Source of the DNA: Phragmites australis
Lineage: Eukaryota; Streptophyta; Magnoliopsida; Poales; Poaceae
NCBI RefSeq assembly: GCF_958298935.1
Contig: NC_084940.1
Location: 7,160,001-7,224,000 of the forward strand
Length of the DNA: 64,000 nt
Reading direction: 5' to 3'
A program made the position numbers and the translations under genes. The notes beneath the pieces are model-generated. The model was not told where the DNA came from and made no database searches. It was given only the letters and a program-made list of their open reading frames with translations. Positions 23,526 through 34,550 of the stretch are shown piece after piece (the first letter of the stretch is position 1; every line of letters starts with the position of its first letter).

Positions 23526-26500
23526 CTTGCTTACATCAGTTTTTTTTTTCCTTATTTGGCAAGGAGAGTAATGAAAAAAAATTGACTACTACCTAGTAGT
23601 CAGTCTGCTCACACCTCCCAATACACATGTCTGTAGAATTCTAATATCGGGATCTCCTGTATCTTCTATCAGTTATTGAATTAAGTAGTTGATAGATATA
23701 GTATAACAATTGTAGTATTGTAATTAAATTTCATATATAATTACTAAGGTTTATAGTACCAAAGAGTTACAACACATCCTGTATATTACAAATCTGGCCG
23801 AGAGGCTAACAAAACACAGCGAAAAGCAAAAGCCTAAGCCACAAGCAGCTTAAGGTGCGAACACGACTTCTAAAACTATTTTTCATCCTCATCTTCACCT
23901 CCGGTGAAGTCGGCATCGATTTACTCATCTAAATGATAGCAAGAATGAGTATAAACAGTACTCAGCAAGCCTTATACTACTTTAAAGTGTTGATAGATGT
24001 ATAAATAAGGTAATTTAAGGATAAGACTTTATGGTTTAGTTTTAAGCGTAAAACAGGTTTTATGTAGATATCCAGTTATATTCTATACTATTAACCTTTC
24101 GAAACAAAGGCAACCTTGTAACAAAGCTTTTGAAACAGTTTTAATTTCAGAAAACAGTAACAAGTTATATATGAGGGTTTTTCGGTTCTAAGATGGGCTA
24201 CACCTCGCTCCGCAGTCCCTTTCAGCACATCTAATGTACCTCTAGTACCACATAGATCCTAGCAGATGTAGCCAGCAATCTCATCACATGGACATCTAAT
24301 CCACACACTCACTCATCAAGACACGCATCCAAAGTCTAGTCAATGCGATTGCTGCTTTCGCATGTTCATGACCATGAACACAGCTATTTGAATAGGTTTA
24401 CACTCTATAGAGGTTGTACACTATACCCACATGATATGCTCAGCCTCCAACTGTTGCAAACAGAAAAACAAATCATATCGTGACACTCCAATCACCTTTC
24501 TTGCCGAACTTTTCTACGAGATTTACCCCCCAAGCGCTATACTCCATGTAATGAAGACCAATCCCCTTTTTAAGCCTAGACTGATACTAGCAACCTTCAA
24601 ACAGAGTGACAGATGACCATTTGATTGCTCGTTGCTCTCAGTCTCCTAGGATGATGTCCAACTTAGTACGGTGAAGGAGAAGTCAAGTCCTAGCCATTCA
24701 GGACGTATAGTTGCACGAGGTGGCTAAGAATGATGGCGCAATGACTCGATCCTTAAACAGTTAGAACAGGTATCTTCCGGCAATGAATCCCACATAGGTA
24801 ACTCAAACCCCTAGGAGCATTCTCATCCAGAGTACTACTCCATCTGCCCCAACCAAATTGTTTTCACCTATTTTTACACATCACCCACCGTATCCCACAC
24901 GACATCAAGGATTTCACAACCATCAAGGATTCATGGTATATGAGTTATCATTGATAACAGTAAATCTTATCTTCGATGAGAGGTGTTTCAAAAGCGATAT
25001 CTCCGATGAGACGTATTCAATTCTAAGCATGCTATATATCAAGACATTGTATGTTATATATATATAATCTTATGGTGATATGTATTTTGGATAATAACAT
25101 TTATGGCATAGCAAGTGTTTAATAGGATCAATTACTACAAGTAGTTTGTAAAACCATAATACATAGCACATGCGATATAAGTTCAGTTTTAGTTGATCAT
25201 GTAGATTAGTTAAAAATATAGGTTCAATATGATCAAGAAGATAGGACTTGCCTTCTCTGAGGTTTTCTTCAAAATCTTGGTTGTAATTAGAATCTTCCTC
25301 GCTCCTGACGCTTCCCGCGCAGCACTCGTAGAATTCTGACAGTTCTGCAATTGTGACTACGATCATTAACGAGCTATACTATGAAAGAATCAAATAAAAT
25401 CAAATAGAAAGCCAAATAACTCTTAATGGATATCACACTGTGATGGATAGATATATCTCAAATTTAGATGAATTTCAACGAAAAAATCGCTGGAATCAGA
25501 GCTAGAACGAAGAAGTTATGACTCCGAGAAGATTTAACCTAAAATTAAATCAAGAATATATAAAACTGCACTATTCATGAGTGGGGCCCATGAGTGGGAC
25601 CCACTAAATAGTAGCCTGGGCCCACATTAATAGTGACTCAATGTGACCCATATGTACAATACCAACTAGGCTGAAATGGGCTATGATTGGGCCAGGTCCG
25701 GGCCTGGATGGGCTAGGCTGAGCTTGGGTTGCACAGTGTTGGGCTACACAGTGCTGGCTCGCTCGGGTTTGGGCCGGTTGGCTTAGCGGGCTGCAAAGGT
25801 GGGCCGACCCACTAGGGTGCGTCCTTTGGTGGCTTGGACGGCCTGGCTGGCCAGTCACTACTGTGCCTGGGCCTGGGCCACGTCCTGCTTGGCTAGGCTA
25901 AGCGGTAAGCGAATGGTGGCCTGGCCACACGTACACGCGGGCGCGTAGGTGCACGACGCTCGACGTGGCTGAGCGGCGAAAGGGATTGACCGACAACGAG
26001 GAATCACAGCGGAGCTGCACTGGCGAGCTTGCCGGATTCACACTCCAGCCAGGGGTTCTTTAAGAGGAGTGGTCGCTGGGCTTCTACACAACACGGCAGA
26101 CTCGACTAGGGGCTCATCGATGGCGGGTTGGGACCGGGATAGCGCAAGATAGCGGCCAAAGTTGGCGGTGATGGCAGAAGAAATCTGGGTAGCACCTCTC
26201 CTGCTCTAGCGTGCTCTAGGCCACCTGCAATCCTATGGCTAGGTCCACGTGACTAACACGATGTGAAGGCTAGCTCAGGAGAGGGCTAAGGGTAACCGAC
26301 GACGAGGAATTTTGGTGGCGGCGGGGAAAACTCACAGCCGCATGTGACTACGCGAAAAGATGGAACCAGGATGGCTATACAGTAGCTAAGAGGATACTCA
26401 AGGGGACGGAGATGCTTACCGAGCTCAAGGTTGGTGAGAATCTGGCTGGCAGCTGGTGATGCGATGGAGCGGTGGCGGCGAAGGCAGCTTGACTACCAGT

Positions 26501-27640
26501 GCGAGTGGGCTCCTGTCGAGCTTCTGGCCGATGGAGAGTGGCACAGGGATGGCGGCGTCCTCCTCGAGCTCCTGAGCAGCACATTGACGGTGGATCGACA
26601 ATGGTGAACTGCAATGGCATGTAATGGCGGCGGTGGCAGTGGTGAATTGGGGAAAAGGGGAAGGAGAGGGCCCGTGTTGCGCTACTTATAGAGGAGAAGT
26701 GGTGTATTGAGACGGTGGGCGCGTGACGTCGGGCGGACGTTGATGGGCAGCACTGCAGCGAGGTGGTAGGGCGACGCCCACCATTTTTCCCGCGTAGGCG
26801 TGGGCACATAAGTCGCACTACGCAGTGGTATGGGCAGCGCAAGCATGGGCAGGGAGAGAGAGAGAGAGTGCAGAAGCGTGGAGGGTGTTATGACGATATT
26901 TCTCGAAGAAGGCGACCGGCGTGATGGTAGGGGCAGCGCGACACTGTGTTGCGCTGGAGGAGGGAGGAAGACATCGGAGGCGCGGACGCGGATGGCCGAC
27001 ACGTGGGCAGCTGAGCTCGTGCGTGGGTGCGCGATCGGGCAAGCTGGCACGCGGTGAGGCTGGGCTGGCAGCACGCGCGACGAAGGCCGGGCCGACTGGG
27101 TTGAGAAAGAGAGAAGGGATTGGGAGATTGAGCCCGGGAAAAAATGATTGAAATGGAAAAAGGGAAAAAGGGAAAAAAGAAATAGAGGTAGAGTTTTGGA
27201 ATAAATTCAAAAGAGGGGTTTTGAATTTTTATTTGAGTTTGGTCCAGTCATAAATTCAAATGGGGACATTTGAAGTTGGATTTGGAAGTAACACTCTAGG
27301 ATTTGGAAGATGATTTGAATTAAATTGGATTTGAGCTGAATATAATCTAAGAATAGATTTGAAATTGCGAGACATTCAATTTCAAATCTCCACATAAAGA
27401 ACCATAAACCAACACATATGAACCAATTTAATGCAGGGATTATTTTGGAATTGGTATATAGAAAGTTTAAATTTAAATAAATATGTATTAGGTCTTGCTA
27501 GGTCAACTTAATGTTAATAAATATAGATAGTACAAACTCAATCAAAATCACCTAAGTAGCGTAACGATTTGTTCAGTCTTACTTGGTGTGGGGCTTGGGT
27601 TCGAGTCTCTGCACACGGGCGCGAAGCTAAAACAATTTTT
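23526..27640. other. Non-coding repeat region resembling a degenerate LTR/retroelement, minus-strand sense
   Basis: No coding domain is recognisable. On the minus strand a TATAAGTAG box (about 26688-26696) is followed by GC-rich DNA and then, near 23800-23990, by a stretch with GCTTGCTGAGTAC and TTGTAATATACAGG. That resembles grass LTR or untranslated retroelement sequence. I could not define LTR ends, a primer-binding site or a TSD. Open frames at 25604-25858 and 26375-27210 are GC-driven and unlikely to be genes. Confidence 0.4.
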
Positions 27641-28142
27641 TTCACTCTGCGGTACCAGCAATGAAAGGGGCTTCACTGTTGGTGGACATATTGGGCCAGC
27701 AGTGAACTGCCGATGTACTTATTGAGTCGGCAGTGAAAGTAGTTTCACTGCCGGTTGTCCTAGTGAGCCGACCTTCCTTGTGCCATCCGCCAAAACGCCT
27801 CCCGACGCCGAGGAGCCCACACCGCCGAAGGTCCACGAGCCCGTGCCTGCTGTCTGCGTCCTCCTCGACATCGTCGTCCTCCTCCGCGCTGTCATCGCTG
27901 TCCTCCTATCCGGTGCCATTCCCGTCCTTCTCGACGCCGTCATCCTCCTCCCCACCGCTATCGCCATCCTCCTCCCCGGTGCCATACTTGTCCTCCTTGA
28001 CACCGTTCCCTATCCTCCTCGACGCCGACCCCGTCCTCAGTCCCCAACATCGCCTTCCTCGAAGTCGCCTGCCTCTACGCCGCCGTCTCGTCCCTGAGGT
28101 CGTGTGGACTGTCGCTATCGTCCCCGAGCTCCAATACATCAT
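27641..28142. mobile_element. CACTA-like sub-terminal fragment with adjoining GC-rich repeat
   Basis: 27650-27775 contains alternating CAGTGAA and TTCACTG(C/T) blocks with GCCGGT-type extensions, the same sub-terminal grammar as the CACTA derivative near 18 kb, but no CACTA terminus. It continues into 27840-28015, an imperfect ~45-66-bp repeat that encodes VLL-x(n)-A(V/I) blocks in one frame, and a GTGAGTAC donor-like site at 28147. It is probably the 5' part of a CACTA-type element rather than a host gene. Confidence 0.45.
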
Positions 28143-28677
28143 CGCGGTGAGTACTCCACCGCTCGCTGTCTCCCTCCACCTCCCAGATGGTATTTGTGGT
28201 TGTTGCGAAGTGATAGGTACTGTGAGGTTAATGGTTGATTTGGTAATTGAGTTCTGATTTCACCACTGGGTGGTTTAGTCAATTGAAATTGAGTCGAGTG
28301 AGCTCGGTTCTGGTGTTTAGAACTTTGGTACTCAGGCAATCGATTGGTGGTGGTGCTGTGTTAGTGGAGGTGCTATGTTGGAGGTGCTTATTGACTGTAT
28401 TAATTTTTCCTTTAGCCGAATTGCACTGTGAGTATTTCGGTTTTCTCCTCCCTTTCATTCTACTCTCTGGACGGCTTGGTGATATGCTCTGTAATAATTA
28501 AATGGAACACTGAGGTTGGGCTAGATGTCTAAGTGCAATAGGTGTTAAATCTGTTTGTTCTCTATTGTTGGATCAGCATAGATTGCCCTGATAGTAGTGG
28601 TGCATTCTATTGTTCAGTCCTGTGCTTATTGTTAGTAGTCTGTACATTGTACATTAGCCACATTGATTTCTACTCTC

Positions 28678-29579
28678 CTTCAAAACGGTAGTCTTCTGTT
28701 ACATAATCCATGTGGAACCCATTTAATTGGATTACCCAAAAATCCTTTGTATATTTTAAACTAAAATTCTTCAAAAAATGTTACTTTTATAGCTCGTAAC
28801 AATTGTTAGTGCCTCAAATAAATTTTCAAAAATCTGGAAAAATTCTGCAATATTCTTCTGATGTTATGGACTAATTTTTAAAATTATTTCTAATCCTATG
28901 TTATATGATGAAAAAATAAGTTCATTTGTAATGCTCCATTTATGTGTATTTTTATTATTTTATGTGATATTCTTCTTTTAATTCAATTTGAATTCAAACA
29001 AAATTCAACTATCTCATTATTTTTATCATGTTGACATGCTAACCTTTTAACTACATTTCTGAAGAACGGTGGGCGAGCTGATGCATCTCTTGAACTATCT
29101 CATTATTTTTATCCCCTAGTTTACACCGTTCAAGAGACGCGTTAGCTCGTTCACCGTTCTTCAAAAATATAGTTAAAATGTTAGCATGTCAATGGGATAA
29201 AAAGAATGAGATAGTTGAATTTTGTTTGAATTTAAATTGAATTAAAAGAAGAATACCGCATGAAATGATAAAAATGCATATAAGTGTAGCATTACAAAGA
29301 AACTTATTTTTTTCATTATATAACCTAGGGTTGAAAATAATTTTAGAAATTAGTCCATCATATAAGAAAAATATTAGTGATTTTTTTTCCAGATTTTTAG
29401 GAATTTATTCGAGGCACTAACAATTGTTACAAGTTATAAAAGTCATTTTTTTGAAGAATTTTAGTTTAAAATATACAAAGGATTTTTAGTGAATTCAATT
29501 AAAATAGTTTGCACATAGATTATGAAATACGTAAAAAAATTTAGAATTTTTAGAGTAACAGAATACTATTGTTTTGAAG
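28678..29579. mobile_element. Foldback (inverted-repeat) element related to the nested one at 21-23 kb
   Basis: The two halves are imperfect inverted copies. CTTCAAAACGGTAGTCTTCT at the left pairs with the complement of the right end, CTTCAAAACAATAGTATTCT. Matching continues through TTTAATTG, GTGCCTCAAATAAATT, GTAATGCTCCATTTAT and TCAACTATCTCATT to a short centre near 29115. Arms are about 430 bp. Blocks such as TGCTCCATTTAT and CTCAAATAAATT also occur in the 21-23-kb element, so they belong to one family. No protein is encoded and no clear TSD was found. Confidence 0.78.
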
Positions 29580-29788
29580 CAGAGTGGAAGCAAAATTTAA
29601 TCAGCGTGGTTACTGTATATGCACGAGAGTGGACGGAGAGCTAGGCGGTGTCGAATATAGTACTGTTCATCATTTTCAGCAAATGATGTGTAAAATACAT
29701 ATATTAAATTTATAAATATAATAATATATTATTTATTTTGATAAATACGATCGAATATGTTGTCGCTACTTTTGGATTTTTTTCCCCC

Positions 29789-30900
29789 TCATCCTGAGAT
29801 ACCAATTGCCCGTGTCATGGATAACCGGTGCCCGTCCAGGTTTGCGCGGTCGAACGGGACGTCGACGAGGGAACTAGCTGACCACCCCTTGCTCACGGGC
29901 TTCCCGCTCCGGCCGGGGCTAGGCGCCGCGCAATGCCGGTCGGCGCCAGTGCCCTTGCTTCCTTTCCTCACGAAGCTCAGCAGCTTCTTGAGCCCCTTGG
30001 AGAAGTCCCTGTGCGAGTCGCCTGCGGCGGCAGCGGCGGAGAACATCGCGGCCGACTTTTCCGGGCTTCCCCACCGCTTCGTTGCCCGCGCCTGCTGTGA
30101 CGACAGCGCCACGGTGTCGAACGGCAGCTCCGAGACGGTCCGGACGTGGCGCGCCGCATGCGCGGGGGCGAGCTCCTGCTGCAGCTGCCTCGGGGTGCTG
30201 GCCACGTTGATCGATTGGAGGTCGTGCACCCTCGGCGTCCGCAGCCTCGCCGAAGCCACCGCGCCGCCGGTGCCGGTGCCACGTTTGAGGAACTGCCTCG
30301 GCGTGGCGATGTCGCCGAAGTCTGTGGGGACGCCCAGGCTGTTCTGCCTCTGGTGGTGCGACCGCGCCGGGCTGCCCGTCGCGCCGGCGCCGCCGTTCAC
30401 GGTCCTGCTCCTCTGCAGCGCCGCACTGTCCCATCTCAAGGTGCTCGGGATGGACACGGTCGGCGTCCTCTTCAGCTGAGCAATGGCAAGTAGCGGCAAG
30501 ATCAAAACACGGCGAAGGTGCACCACCGAAAAGCATAAGTGAGCGAGCGTACAAGAAAAGGACCGCGTGGCGGCGTGGCGCCTACCTCTTGCGCGTCCCG
30601 AGCGGTGCATTTGAGAGCGCGCGGCCTCATCGGCTTGCTGCGCCCCGCGGCGCGCGTGCCCCGGGCCGCCTTCGCCGGCTGCTGCTCCGCCGACGCGGCC
30701 ACGCGCCTGGCATCGCGCCGGCGCATGTAGGCGTCGTACTGCCTGCCGCGGCAGGTTCGCCCCGGCGCCCCAGCCCCGTCGTCCGCGCGCACGGACGCGC
30801 CCGCCTCCTCCCGGCGCGCGGTGCGCAGGAGCTTGTACGCCGCCAGCTGCAGCTCCAGCTCGTGCAGCTTCGCCCACAGCGCGTCGTGGCTCGCCATCAT
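29789..30900 (-). CDS. Uncharacterised basic protein, two exons
   Basis: Exon 1 is 30586-30900 and exon 2 29789-30475; the 110-bp intron is GT-AG and the frame is kept, giving 333 residues. Residues 1-35 (MMASHDALWAKLHELELQL...) form a likely amphipathic or coiled-coil helix. The rest is rich in Arg, Ser, Ala and Pro and looks disordered. Near the C-terminus lies DFSKGLKKLLSFVRKGSKG, similar in style to the KGFKKLLSFGRK motif that I associate with COP1-interacting protein 7-like plant proteins. That similarity is from memory and unverified. No signal peptide or membrane segment is seen. A TATA box lies at a suitable distance upstream. The long single frame that continues above the intron is a shadow. 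Function unknown. Confidence 0.72.
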
Positions 30901-31492
30901 CCCGCGGACAAAAAGTCACAAAACCGGCAACCTCCAACCCGTGCCTGACCAGCTGCCCGCCGCGAGGTCGCTATATATACCTGCCGCGCGTGATCAATTC
31001 CCGCCGTCAAGGCGTGGCCGTGTCGGGAGCTGCGGTCTCGCGGGGCAGGCTCAATCAATCCAGGTTTACTGCTGGGCTTTGGTGAGATTTTACTACGAGC
31101 CGCTCGTCAGGTCGGTCCATTTGCGAGTGCGTTTGATCTGGTCGCGGCTGATGGGGATGCGGGAGTAGGCTGGTAGCTTGGCATGACCAGGTGGAGGATT
31201 GCAACGACGGCGGCGTACTTGGCAGGGCAGAGTCGACCCGGCCAAGTTCCGCCATCTCCAGAAAACTACGGGTTTAGTCAGAAGGACGCAGCAGAATTAT
31301 GCTGCATAGGGGCCTGTCACAGATTGTGTCCCTGTTGGTCGTCGGGCTTGTCCTCGTTTGAGACCTGTGAATTTTTCCCGGTCCTTGAAGAACTGAACTA
31401 TTTCCCGCGAAACTTTATCCTTGTTTACATGCTCCGCTATGCGTTCCAATTATATGCTCCGTCGAGTAGCACCATGCCATCATAGGCGAGCC
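30901..31492. other. Upstream region of the two-exon gene, up to the Copia insertion
   Basis: GC-rich near the start codon, then mixed. It contains the TATA box listed separately. No second gene is supported, though the 5' leader and promoter of the minus-strand gene must lie here. A retrotransposon begins about 600 bases from the start codon. Confidence 0.55.
30972..30979 (-). promoter_or_regulatory. TATA box of the two-exon gene
   Basis: TATATATA, palindromic, 72-79 bases upstream of the minus-strand start codon, in otherwise GC-rich DNA. Spacing suits a short 5' leader. Confidence 0.65.
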
Positions 31493-31497
31493 ATAGG

Positions 31498-31894
31498 TGT
31501 TGAGTAGACATGTCCTCGTGTGTGTTTGTGTGTGTACATGAACGTGTCTTAGTGATCTGGCGTATGTGTGCGAGAGTCCAAGTCTCTCGGTTAGGTAGTT
31601 GAGCTTTAGCAGCAGAGAAAAACTGAGTTCAGTTAAGCAGTCCGAGAGAGGAGGATGGAGTGCGTTGTGGCCAGAGGAATCGGATCACGTACATGTAATC
31701 GTGTGTGTAGTGGGCAAGCCAAAGTGCTTAATAAAAACAAAAGACAAAAAGAGGGAATTATACTTGACTCCCCAAAACAAACTCCCAGCGTAATCACTCT
31801 CTGATTATTCAGTTTTCTGAATACGCTGATCTCTTCTAGATTACAGTGAAGTAGTGCGGTGAGTGCAGCTGATCGGTGAGGACCTGTTCCAACA
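31498..31894 (+). repeat. Copia 5' LTR
   Basis: 397 bp, TGTTGAG...CCAACA. It contains TTAATAAAAAC, which may serve as poly(A) signal or TATA-like element, and is GT-rich near its start. Confidence 0.96.
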
Positions 31895-31896
31895 CT

Positions 31897-31909
31897 TGGC
31901 ATCAGAGCC
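31897..31909 (+). other. Copia primer-binding site
   Basis: TGGCATCAGAGCC, two bases after the 5' LTR. It is one base off TGGTATCAGAGCC, the usual Copia site complementary to the 3' end of initiator tRNA-Met. Confidence 0.85.
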
Positions 31910-31925
31910 AGTGTAACCGTCGACG

Positions 31926-34550
31926 ATGTCCGACGACGGTTCGCTCTCTCCGCGATCCCCTCCGGCCAGGATACGCACCGAAGGCGATGGTGGTTCTGGC
32001 AGCCACATGTCAGGCGGCAATGAAGGCTCAGGCGCACACGGCGCCGAAGGGAGCCAACGGGAGGTGATCCAGCGAGTGGTGAGGGAGTCAAGCGGAGTAC
32101 TGACGCTGCCCGTGCTAACGCGCACAAACTATGCGGATTGGGCTCTCCTCATGAGAGTCAATCTGCAGGCGCAAGGCACGTGGGAAGCAGTCGACCCTGG
32201 CACGGCGGAGTATCACGCAGATCGGCTGGCGTTGGCGGCGATCTTGCGAGCGGTGCCATCGGAGATGTTACAAGTGCTGGCGACGAAGAACTCAGCGAAG
32301 GAAGCCTGGGAAGCTATCAAGGTGATGCGCCAGGGGGTGCAACGGGTGCGTGAGGCAAATGCTCAGAAGATCCGGCTCGAATTCGAATCAATTCAGTTCA
32401 AGGAGGGAGAAACAATTGATGATTTCGCGATGCGGATCTCTGGGGTGGCAAATCGACTTCGGGAGCTCGGTGACGAGCTACTGGATGAGAAGGTTGTTCG
32501 CAAATTCTTACGCGTGGTGCCAGACAAGTATGCGCAGGTGGCGATCTCTGTTGAGATGCTGCTTGACGTCGCCACACTATCGGTTGAAGAGCTGACAGGG
32601 CGGCTACGCATCGCCGAGGAGCGGTGCACGCCGACTAAAACATCCTCGGGCAGCAAGTTACTTCTCACTGAGGAGGAGTGGATGGCACGCGCGAAGAAAA
32701 AGGAACAAGGCGAAGGGTCACACGGTGGTGACCGGAACGGCGCTGGACGCGGCTATGGCAGGTCGCGTGGGCGAGGGCGCATAGGCGGCCGTGGGCATGG
32801 CGTCCAGGATGGTGGTGCGCACGGTGGCGTGCGTGACCGATCCAAGGACAAATGCTACAACTGCAACAAGTTTGGGCATCATGCGAAGGATTGCCGCAAG
32901 CCTCGTCGGGAACGGCGAGAGGAGGTGAACATTGCGAAGGTAGACGAAGAGCAGCATACATTGCTTCTGGCTGAGGTGTGCGTTGATGGGCCAGTGAGCG
33001 CACCTCCTTGCTCCCAGGTGTTGATGAATGAAGAGGTGAAAGCCGGAAATGACGTGCAAACCGGCCTGTGGTACTTGGACACAGGAGCAAGCAATCACAT
33101 GACTGGTGATCACGCAGCTTTCACGTCCCTGGACCAATCAGTTGATGGCACCGTGAGGCTCGGTGATGATACCTCAGTGAAGATCTGTGGTAGAGGCATT
33201 GTAACACTTCAGTGTAGGAATGAGGATCATCGAGCATTGACAGAGGTTTATTACATACCTCGTCTGAAAAACAACATCATTAGTGTGGGACAATTGGAGG
33301 AAGGTGGCTGCAAGGTGGTGATTGAAGATGGGTTCATGGAAATCTATGATCAAGAAAGAAAGTTACTGGCTCGGGTGGCTAGGACCGGCAACAGGATGTA
33401 CAAGATGAGTTTGAACCTGACATCACCAGTTTGTTTGCTGACAAGAGGAGGTGATCAAGCCTGGACATGGCATGAAAGGTATGGACATTTAAACTTTCGT
33501 GCACTTGAAAAGCTAGTAAAGCTGCAAATGGTCCATGATATGCCTAGGATTAAACATGCTGAGCAGTTCTGTCAAAATTGTGTGCTGAGCAAACAGACTA
33601 GAACCCCTTTTCCACAGTCTTATGCATTCAGAGCTAAGCAAGAGTTAGAATTGGTGCATGGGGATCTATGTGGTCCAATTACTCCTGAAACTCCAAGTGG
33701 TAATAAGTTCTTTCTGCTGATAGTTGATGATTACAGTAGATACATGTGGATTGAGGTGATGAAAACTAAGAGTGAAGCTCTGAAATTTTTCAAGAAAGTA
33801 AAAGCTTCAGCAGAAAGGACTGCAAGTGTTAGACTTAGAGCACTGCGCACAGACAGAGGTGGTGAATTCAATTCAATTGATTTTACTAATTTCTGTGATG
33901 AGCAAGGAGTTAGGAGGTATACCACAGCACCGTATTCACCTCAACAAAATGGAGTTGTTGAGAGAAGAAACCGCACGGTGGTTGAAATGGCCAGGTGTAT
34001 GCTGAAATGCAGAGGTGTACCTGGAGAGTTTTGGGGTGAAGCAGTGAAAACTGCAGTATATGTTCTCAATAGAGCACCCACTCGTTCTCTTGAAGGAAGG
34101 ACTCCATATGAGGCTCTACTGAGGAGGAAACCAAATGTGCATTACTTCAGAATTTTTGGATGTCTGGTGCACATGAAGAAGCTTGGACCTGGACAATCAA
34201 AGTTGTCGGACAGGTCAGTCACAACTGTATTACTGGGCTATGAAGATGGATCCAAAGCTTATCGTGTGTTTGATCCGATTGCAAAGAAAGTACATGTAAC
34301 CAGAGATGTTGTATTTGAAGAAGAAAAGGGTTGGAAGTGGGAAACAACTCTTGAAGATTCACTCCCTGCTGATCCAAACATTTTCACTGTTCATTATATG
34401 TATGAAGATGCTGCACCTCTGAACCCAGATAGCAGCAGCAAGGGACAACAGAGGGTGGCTTGTTCTGCTGGTGTGCCAGGCGAGCTACAGCAACCTGCCG
34501 GTCTACCAACACTATCTCCACCAGCATCAAGTCTTTCAGCAGCATCTTAG
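31926..34550 (+). CDS. Copia gag - protease - integrase segment of the polyprotein
   Basis: An 874-residue frame. Gag covers about residues 1-340 and ends with a zinc knuckle whose first Cys is near residue 310 (CYNCNKFGHHAKDC), preceded by a Gly/Arg-rich nucleic-acid-binding stretch. The aspartic protease site DTGAS is near residue 385. Integrase follows, with the HHCC region (GHLNFRALEKL to CQNCVLSK) and a DDE core seen as VHGDLCGP, TDRGGEF and NGVVERRNR. Translation stops at an in-frame TAG (34548-34550) between integrase and reverse transcriptase, where Copia polyproteins normally continue. The gene is transposon-derived, not a host gene. Confidence 0.94.
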   Translation: MSDDGSLSPRSPPARIRTEGDGGSGSHMSGGNEGSGAHGAEGSQREVIQRVVRESSGVLTLPVLTRTNYADWALLMRVNLQAQGTWEAVDPGTAEYHADRLALAAILRAVPSEMLQVLATKNSAKEAWEAIKVMRQGVQRVREANAQKIRLEFESIQFKEGETIDDFAMRISGVANRLRELGDELLDEKVVRKFLRVVPDKYAQVAISVEMLLDVATLSVEELTGRLRIAEERCTPTKTSSGSKLLLTEEEWMARAKKKEQGEGSHGGDRNGAGRGYGRSRGRGRIGGRGHGVQDGGAHGGVRDRSKDKCYNCNKFGHHAKDCRKPRRERREEVNIAKVDEEQHTLLLAEVCVDGPVSAPPCSQVLMNEEVKAGNDVQTGLWYLDTGASNHMTGDHAAFTSLDQSVDGTVRLGDDTSVKICGRGIVTLQCRNEDHRALTEVYYIPRLKNNIISVGQLEEGGCKVVIEDGFMEIYDQERKLLARVARTGNRMYKMSLNLTSPVCLLTRGGDQAWTWHERYGHLNFRALEKLVKLQMVHDMPRIKHAEQFCQNCVLSKQTRTPFPQSYAFRAKQELELVHGDLCGPITPETPSGNKFFLLIVDDYSRYMWIEVMKTKSEALKFFKKVKASAERTASVRLRALRTDRGGEFNSIDFTNFCDEQGVRRYTTAPYSPQQNGVVERRNRTVVEMARCMLKCRGVPGEFWGEAVKTAVYVLNRAPTRSLEGRTPYEALLRRKPNVHYFRIFGCLVHMKKLGPGQSKLSDRSVTTVLLGYEDGSKAYRVFDPIAKKVHVTRDVVFEEEKGWKWETTLEDSLPADPNIFTVHYMYEDAAPLNPDSSSKGQQRVACSAGVPGELQQPAGLPTLSPPASSLSAAS

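Noticed and set aside
25604..27210. Minus-strand Pro/Ser-rich frames of up to 155 codons
   Set aside because: They lie in retroelement-like non-coding DNA, overlap one another in different frames and contain no domain.
27733..28257. 174-codon Ser/Pro-rich frame and a Val/Leu-rich frame over the same DNA
   Set aside because: Both derive from a GC-rich imperfect repeat next to CACTA-type sub-terminal DNA, with nothing to favour either frame.
29757..30493. 240-codon and other plus-strand frames opposite the two-exon gene
   Set aside because: GC-rich antisense shadows without recognisable features.
30476..30937. Single long minus-strand frame of 382 codons covering the whole two-exon gene
   Set aside because: Its upper part reads exon 1 in the wrong frame and through the intron. 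The two-exon model uses GT-AG sites, a TATA-proximal ATG and a less Arg-biased peptide.
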